This document shows, in pieces, positions 60,128 to 64,000 of a stretch of 64,000 nucleotides of DNA. This DNA is from Motiliproteus sp965230735 (GTDB lineage: Bacteria; Pseudomonadota; Gammaproteobacteria; Pseudomonadales; Balneatricaceae). The number at the start of each line of letters is the position of its first letter. Within the stretch, counting starts at the first letter, position 1. Made by a program: the position numbers and the translations under genes. The stretch covers positions 1,426,001 through 1,490,000 of the forward strand of contig NZ_OZ246016.1 in the NCBI RefSeq assembly GCF_965230735.1. The letters run 5' to 3'. The notes below the pieces were generated by a model. The model saw nothing but the letters and a program-made list of their open reading frames with translations. It had not been told where the DNA came from and ran no database searches.

Positions 60128-61597
60128 TTAATCACAGAGGGCGTCGAGCTTGGTCTTCAACAGCTTATTGACCTGGCCCGGGTTGGCGGTGCCCTTGCTG
60201 GCCTGCATCACCTTGCCCATAAAGAAGCCCAGCATCTTGCCGCGCTTCTCCGGTTCGGCAGCCTTGTACTGCTCCACCTGCGGGGTCGCAGCGGCGATCA
60301 CATCGTCGATCATCGCTTCGATCGCACCAGAGTCGGTGACCTGCTTCAGCCCTTTGGCTTCGATAATCGCATCGGCAGCACCTTCACCGTTCCCCCCTTC
60401 ACCTTTCCAGATCGCTTCGAACACCTGCTTGGCGGCTTTGCCGTTGATGGTGTCGTCCTTGATCCGGGCCAGCAGTTGGCCCAGCTGCTCGGCAGAAACC
60501 GGGCTGTCGGCGATCTCCAGCGAGTTGCTGTTGAGGTGCTTGGACAGCTCGCCCATGACCCAGTTGGCCGCCAGCTTGGCGTCGCCGCACTGCTCGGTGG
60601 CGGTCTCGAAGTAGGCGGCCGTGTCACTGTAGCCGGACAGTACCCCGGCATCGTAGTCGGACAGGCCGTACTGCTCCATAAAGCGCTGGTGACGGGCATC
60701 CGGCAGCTCCGGCAGGGTGGCGCGGATCGCTTCGATAAAGTCGTCGTCGATCATCACCGGCAGCAGGTCGGGGCAGGGGAAGTAACGGTAATCGTTGGCT
60801 TCCTCTTTCGAGCGCATCGAACGGGCCACCTTGGTATCGCCATTGTAGAGCCGGGTTTCCTGGATGATTTCGCCGCCATCCTCGAGGATGTCCATCTGGC
60901 GCTCGACCTCGAGCTTGATCGCATCTTCCATGAACTTGAACGAGTTCAGGTTCTTGGTTTCGGTGCGGGTGCCGAACTCCTCTTCGCCCTTGTAGCGCAG
61001 CGAGACGTTGACGTCGCAGCGGAACGAGCCCTGCGACATGTCACCGTCGGAGATGCCCAGGTTGGTGACGATCGAGTGGATCTTCTTGGCGTAGGCGACC
61101 GCTTCTTCGGCGCTGCGCATATCCGGCTCGGAGACGATCTCCAGCAGCGGGGTGCCGGCGCGGTTCAGGTCGATACCGGTCATGCCGTGGTAGTCTTCGT
61201 GCAGCGACTTACCGGCGTCCTCTTCCAGGTGGGCGCGGGTGACACCGACACGCTTGGTGGTGCCGTCTTTGAGCTGGATATCGACGTGGCCGATGCCGAC
61301 GATCGGGTCGTCCATCTGGCTGGTCTGGTAGCCCTTGGGCAGGTCCGGATAGAAGTAGTTCTTACGCGCGAACACCGACTTCTTGCCGATCTGGGCATCG
61401 ATCGCCAGGCCGAATTTGACCGCCATCTTCAGCGCGTTGTCGTTGAACACCGGCAGGGTGCCCGGCAGTGCCAGGTCGACCGCGCAGGCCTGGGTGTTGG
61501 GCTCGGCACCGAAGGCGGTGCTGGCGCCGGAGAAGATTTTCGAGTCGGTCGCCAGCTGGCAGTGGATCTCAAGACCGATAACTGTTTCCCATTCCAT
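60128..61597 (-). CDS. gatB: Aspartyl/glutamyl-tRNA amidotransferase subunit B
   Basis: GatB binds mischarged Glu-tRNA(Gln) or Asp-tRNA(Asn) and activates it for amidation. The 489-residue protein shows WETVIGLEIHCQLATDSKIF, DLPKGYQTSQMDDPI, the DLNRAGTPLLEIVSEPDM core, ETRLYNGDTKVARSMRSKEEANDYRYFPCPDL and a C-terminal YqeY-like domain (GKVMQASKGTANPGQVNKLL). The length and motifs are normal for gammaproteobacteria. It follows gatA by 15 bases. Confidence 0.97.
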   Translation of the reverse strand: MEWETVIGLEIHCQLATDSKIFSGASTAFGAEPNTQACAVDLALPGTLPVFNDNALKMAVKFGLAIDAQIGKKSVFARKNYFYPDLPKGYQTSQMDDPIVGIGHVDIQLKDGTTKRVGVTRAHLEEDAGKSLHEDYHGMTGIDLNRAGTPLLEIVSEPDMRSAEEAVAYAKKIHSIVTNLGISDGDMSQGSFRCDVNVSLRYKGEEEFGTRTETKNLNSFKFMEDAIKLEVERQMDILEDGGEIIQETRLYNGDTKVARSMRSKEEANDYRYFPCPDLLPVMIDDDFIEAIRATLPELPDARHQRFMEQYGLSDYDAGVLSGYSDTAAYFETATEQCGDAKLAANWVMGELSKHLNSNSLEIADSPVSAEQLGQLLARIKDDTINGKAAKQVFEAIWKGEGGNGEGAADAIIEAKGLKQVTDSGAIEAMIDDVIAAATPQVEQYKAAEPEKRGKMLGFFMGKVMQASKGTANPGQVNKLLKTKLDALCD

Positions 61598-61612
61598 CTG
61601 ATCAGTCCTCTT

Positions 61613-63064
61613 TTATACGTCGCTGGGAGCTTTGGTGTGCCAGTGGGTGGCCTGCTGGAATTTGTGCGCGATATTGAGCAGTCGCGCTTCGTCGAAGTGC
61701 TTGCCGATCAACTGCAGTCCGACCGGCAGGCCATTGGCAAAGCCGACCGGGATCGACATGCCGGGCAGACCGGCGAGGTTGACCGAGATGGTGAAGATAT
61801 CTTCCAGGTACATCGCCACCGGGTCGTTGGTCTTTTCACCGATCTTGAACGCAGGGTGCGGGGTGGTCGGCCCCATGATCACATCGACGTCGTTGAAGGC
61901 AGTGACAAAGTCCTGCTGAATCAGGCGGCGGATACGCTGGGCTTTGAGGTAGTAGGCGTCGTAGTAACCGGCCGACAGCGCGTAGGTACCGATCATGATC
62001 CGGCGTTTGACCTCATCACCGAAGCCTTCACCACGGGTGCGCTTGTACAGGTCTTCCAGATCCTGGGGATCTTCGCAGCGGTAGCCGTAGCGAACGCCGT
62101 CGAAACGGGACAGATTCGACGAGGCTTCGGCCGGGGCGATAATGTAGTAGGCCGGAATACACAGCTGGGTGTTCGGCAGGCTGATCTCCTTGACCGTGGC
62201 GCCCAGTGCTTCGTACTGCTTGATCGCATCCTGTACCGCGGACTGGATCTCGGGATCGATATCACCGCTGAAGTACTCTTTTGGCAGGCCGATTTTGAGG
62301 CCATCCAGCGGCCTGTCCAGCTCGGCGCTGTAATCGGGCACATCACGCTCGATGCTGGTGGAGTCCTTCGGGTCGAAACCCGCCATGACGTTGAGCATCA
62401 ACGCACAGTCTTCGGCGGTGCGGGCCATTGGGCCGCCCTGGTCGAGGGAGCTGGCAAACGCGATCATGCCGTAGCGCGAGACGCGGCCGTAGGTCGGCTT
62501 CAGACCGGTGATGCCGGTCAGCGCGGCGGGCTGGCGGATCGAGCCGCCGGTGTCGGTGCCGGTCGCCGCCGGTACCAGACGCGCAGCAACCGCGGCGGCT
62601 GAGCCACCGGAGGAGCCGCCGGGGACCCGCTCGGTGTCCCAGGGGTTCAGGGCTGGGCCGTAGAAACTGGATTCGTTGGAGGAGCCCATGGCGAACTCGT
62701 CCATGTTGGTCTTGCCCAGGTTAACCGCGCCGGCGCGGTTGAAGGCTTCGATCACGGTGGCGTTGTAGGGCGCGATAAAGTTGTCGAGCATCTTCGAGCC
62801 GCAGCTGGTGCGAACGCCGTCGGTACAGAAAATATCCTTGTGGGCGATCGGAACTCCGGTCAGCGGGGCGGCATCGCCGGCCTTGATCCGGGCGTCGGCG
62901 GCTTCGGCCTGGGCCAGCGCCTGGGCGTGGGTGATGCTGATGAAGCTGTTGTAACGGCTGTCTTCGGTGGTGATCCGGTCGAGCAGGTTCTGGGTCAGCT
63001 CGACGCTGGAGAATGCGCCGCTGGCCAGACCTTGGGCGAGTTCGGCGAGAGTTTTGTTATGCAT
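61613..63064 (-). CDS. gatA: Aspartyl/glutamyl-tRNA amidotransferase subunit A
   Basis: GatA is the amidase that releases ammonia from glutamine for GatB. The protein (483 residues from the ATG at 63064) has the amidase-signature Lys (AHKDIFCTDG) and Ser-cisSer segment (PGGSSGGSAAAVA, GTDTGGSIRQPAAL). The family's usual start (MHNKTLAELAQGL) supports ATG 63064; a longer frame reaches 63151 but has no matching homology. It lies between gatC and gatB. Confidence 0.97.
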   Translation of the reverse strand: MHNKTLAELAQGLASGAFSSVELTQNLLDRITTEDSRYNSFISITHAQALAQAEAADARIKAGDAAPLTGVPIAHKDIFCTDGVRTSCGSKMLDNFIAPYNATVIEAFNRAGAVNLGKTNMDEFAMGSSNESSFYGPALNPWDTERVPGGSSGGSAAAVAARLVPAATGTDTGGSIRQPAALTGITGLKPTYGRVSRYGMIAFASSLDQGGPMARTAEDCALMLNVMAGFDPKDSTSIERDVPDYSAELDRPLDGLKIGLPKEYFSGDIDPEIQSAVQDAIKQYEALGATVKEISLPNTQLCIPAYYIIAPAEASSNLSRFDGVRYGYRCEDPQDLEDLYKRTRGEGFGDEVKRRIMIGTYALSAGYYDAYYLKAQRIRRLIQQDFVTAFNDVDVIMGPTTPHPAFKIGEKTNDPVAMYLEDIFTISVNLAGLPGMSIPVGFANGLPVGLQLIGKHFDEARLLNIAHKFQQATHWHTKAPSDV

Positions 63065-63184
63065 GGATTCTTTCCAGTGACTCGATGCGAAAGTTGGGCT
63101 GCGTAAGTTGGCTTGATCGTCGTTAACCTGAATCCAGGGACGATCACTCAATCACAGTCGATCGTTATTCAATGACCTTCGATA

Positions 63185-63472
63185 CTATTCAATTACCTTC
63201 GGTACGAGGAACAAACCATCCTCGGTAGCCGGTGCGTTGGCTTGCAGGGTTTCACGTTGATTGGTTTCGGTCACCGCGTCGGGGCGCAGGCGCTGAACCG
63301 CATCCAGCGGGTTGGCCATCGGTTCGACGGCGCTGGTGTCGACCTGCTGCATCTGATCGACCAGGGCAAGGATGTTGTTGAGGTTGTCGGCGTACTCAGG
63401 AATGTCGGATTCATTGATCTGCAAGCGAGCCAGATGGGCGATTTTCTCCACTTCGGAGCGGTCCAGAGACAT
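63185..63472 (-). CDS. gatC: Aspartyl/glutamyl-tRNA amidotransferase subunit C
   Basis: GatC is the small stabilising subunit of the GatCAB complex. The 95-residue protein starts MSLDRSEVEKIAHLARLQINESDI and has VDQMQQVDTSAVEPMANPLDAVQRLRPDAV, normal for the family. It is the first gene of gatCAB, divergent from mreB, an order conserved in many gammaproteobacteria. Confidence 0.96.
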   Translation of the reverse strand: MSLDRSEVEKIAHLARLQINESDIPEYADNLNNILALVDQMQQVDTSAVEPMANPLDAVQRLRPDAVTETNQRETLQANAPATEDGLFLVPKVIE

Positions 63473-63710
63473 GGCGTTTTCCTGACTGGGTAATGGGGTT
63501 TGAAAGATGTTCTAAAGGATGACCGCCAATGATAATGGGCCGACCGGGTCAGAGCAATCCGATAAGGCTGTAATAACGGGCTTGAACCTTGCTCAACGGG
63601 TGCGCCATTGCTAGAGTTAGCCGTTTATTTGATAGAGCCGCCACCCGCACCCTTCTGTGTCATCGATATAGGTGCTCTGGCCACAATCATTTTTCTAGCG
63701 AAGTCGGTCA

Positions 63711-64000
63711 ATGTTTAAAAAATTACGTGGAGTTTTTTCCAGCGACCTGTCCATCGACCTGGGCACGGCCAATACCCTGATCTATGTCCGCGACAAGGAC
63801 GTGGTATTGAATGAGCCCTCGGTGGTGGCGATCCGTCAACTCGGTAACCACAAATCGGTGGTGGCGGTCGGTACCGACGCCAAGCGGATGTTGGGTCGTA
63901 CCCCCAGCAACATCTCCGCGATTCGGCCGCTCAAAGACGGTGTGATCGCCGACTTCCATGTCACCGAGAAGATGCTGCAGCACTTTATCAACAAGGTGCA
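63711..64000 (+). CDS. mreB: Rod shape-determining protein MreB (5' part)
   Basis: The ATG at 63711 opens a frame that continues past the window edge. The visible 96 residues, MFKKLRGVFSSDLSIDLGTANTLIY..., include the DLGTANT phosphate-binding loop of actin-like ATPases and match MreB closely. MreB polymerises under the inner membrane and directs cell-wall growth of rod-shaped cells. The divergent gatCAB order fits gammaproteobacteria. It is truncated only because the window ends. Confidence 0.96.
   Translation, partial: MFKKLRGVFSSDLSIDLGTANTLIYVRDKDVVLNEPSVVAIRQLGNHKSVVAVGTDAKRMLGRTPSNISAIRPLKDGVIADFHVTEKMLQHFINKV

Noticed and set aside
60476..62602. A 708-codon open frame on the plus strand across gatB and gatA
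   Set aside because: It spans two well-supported genes on the other strand, and its translation is a low-information mirror of them.
1..64000. CRISPR arrays, insertion sequences, phage genes, tRNA and rRNA
   Set aside because: No spaced direct repeats of CRISPR type, transposase motifs, integrase motifs or tRNA T-loop patterns were seen outside coding genes. A covariance-model search could still find a diverged RNA.

Overview
The window looks like chromosomal DNA of a free-living, probably marine gammaproteobacterium. The evidence is the gatCAB genes divergent from mreB, a stand-alone second EF-G, SlyD, a Rof-like protein, a DUF3301/DUF2058/PpnP neighbourhood and two phasins. The genus cannot be fixed from sequence alone. 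I saw no rRNA, tRNA, CRISPR array, insertion sequence or phage gene. Coding density is high and intergenic spaces are short.

Layout. 0-10 kb: TetR regulator, isovaleryl-CoA dehydrogenase, pdxJ with a radical SAM gene, two tandem phasins with matching operator-promoter architecture, a membrane GGDEF protein, a lipoprotein, an alpha/beta hydrolase, slyD and three small conserved genes. 10-14 kb: a hydrogen-sensing module (soluble PAS histidine kinase HoxJ plus regulatory [NiFe] hydrogenase HupU/HupV). 14-22 kb: a YdjM-like membrane hydrolase, fusA2, a LysR/metallo-beta-lactamase-fold pair, nhaA and rof. 22-34 kb: an accessory stretch with an XRE-cupin regulator and azlCD, then divergent LysR-regulated units (MFS permease, Old Yellow Enzyme, TauE-like permease, D-serine dehydratase). 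34-54 kb: a PAS-GGDEF protein followed by a large hydrogenase locus: hybOABC structural genes, hybD, a HypC-like gene, hybE, hupK, hypA, hypB, hoxA, a nickel permease, hypF, hypC, hypD, hypE and hypX. 54-58 kb: a solute-binding protein, a split YeeE/YedE transporter, a PhnD-like protein and formaldehyde-detoxifying frmA. 58-64 kb: a pilin-like protein, an unusual DUF4124-trypsin protease, gatB, gatA, gatC and the start of mreB.

How the genes fit together. HupUV is predicted to sense H2 and signal to HoxJ. HoxJ would act on the NtrC-type regulator HoxA, encoded about 31 kb away, and HoxA would drive the sigma-54-type promoter seen upstream of hybO. The Hyb enzyme would be exported by Tat and pass electrons from H2 to quinone through HybA and HybB. 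The hyp genes build the NiFe(CN)2CO centre, the permease supplies nickel, and HypX would supply the CO ligand under aerobic conditions. HypX is notable here because the small subunit lacks the extra cysteines of O2-tolerant hydrogenases.

The most interesting signals outside known pathways are these: paired TGCA-type palindromes at an identical 61-bp spacing in front of both phasin genes; a 16-bp tandem operator-like array before the XRE-cupin gene; a roughly 100-residue coiled-coil insertion between the catalytic His and Asp of a protease; a twin-arginine look-alike in the tail of HybE; a metallo-beta-lactamase-fold protein with an altered metal motif and a duplicated gene tail flanking nhaA; and a 38-codon reading frame coupled to the end of dsdA.
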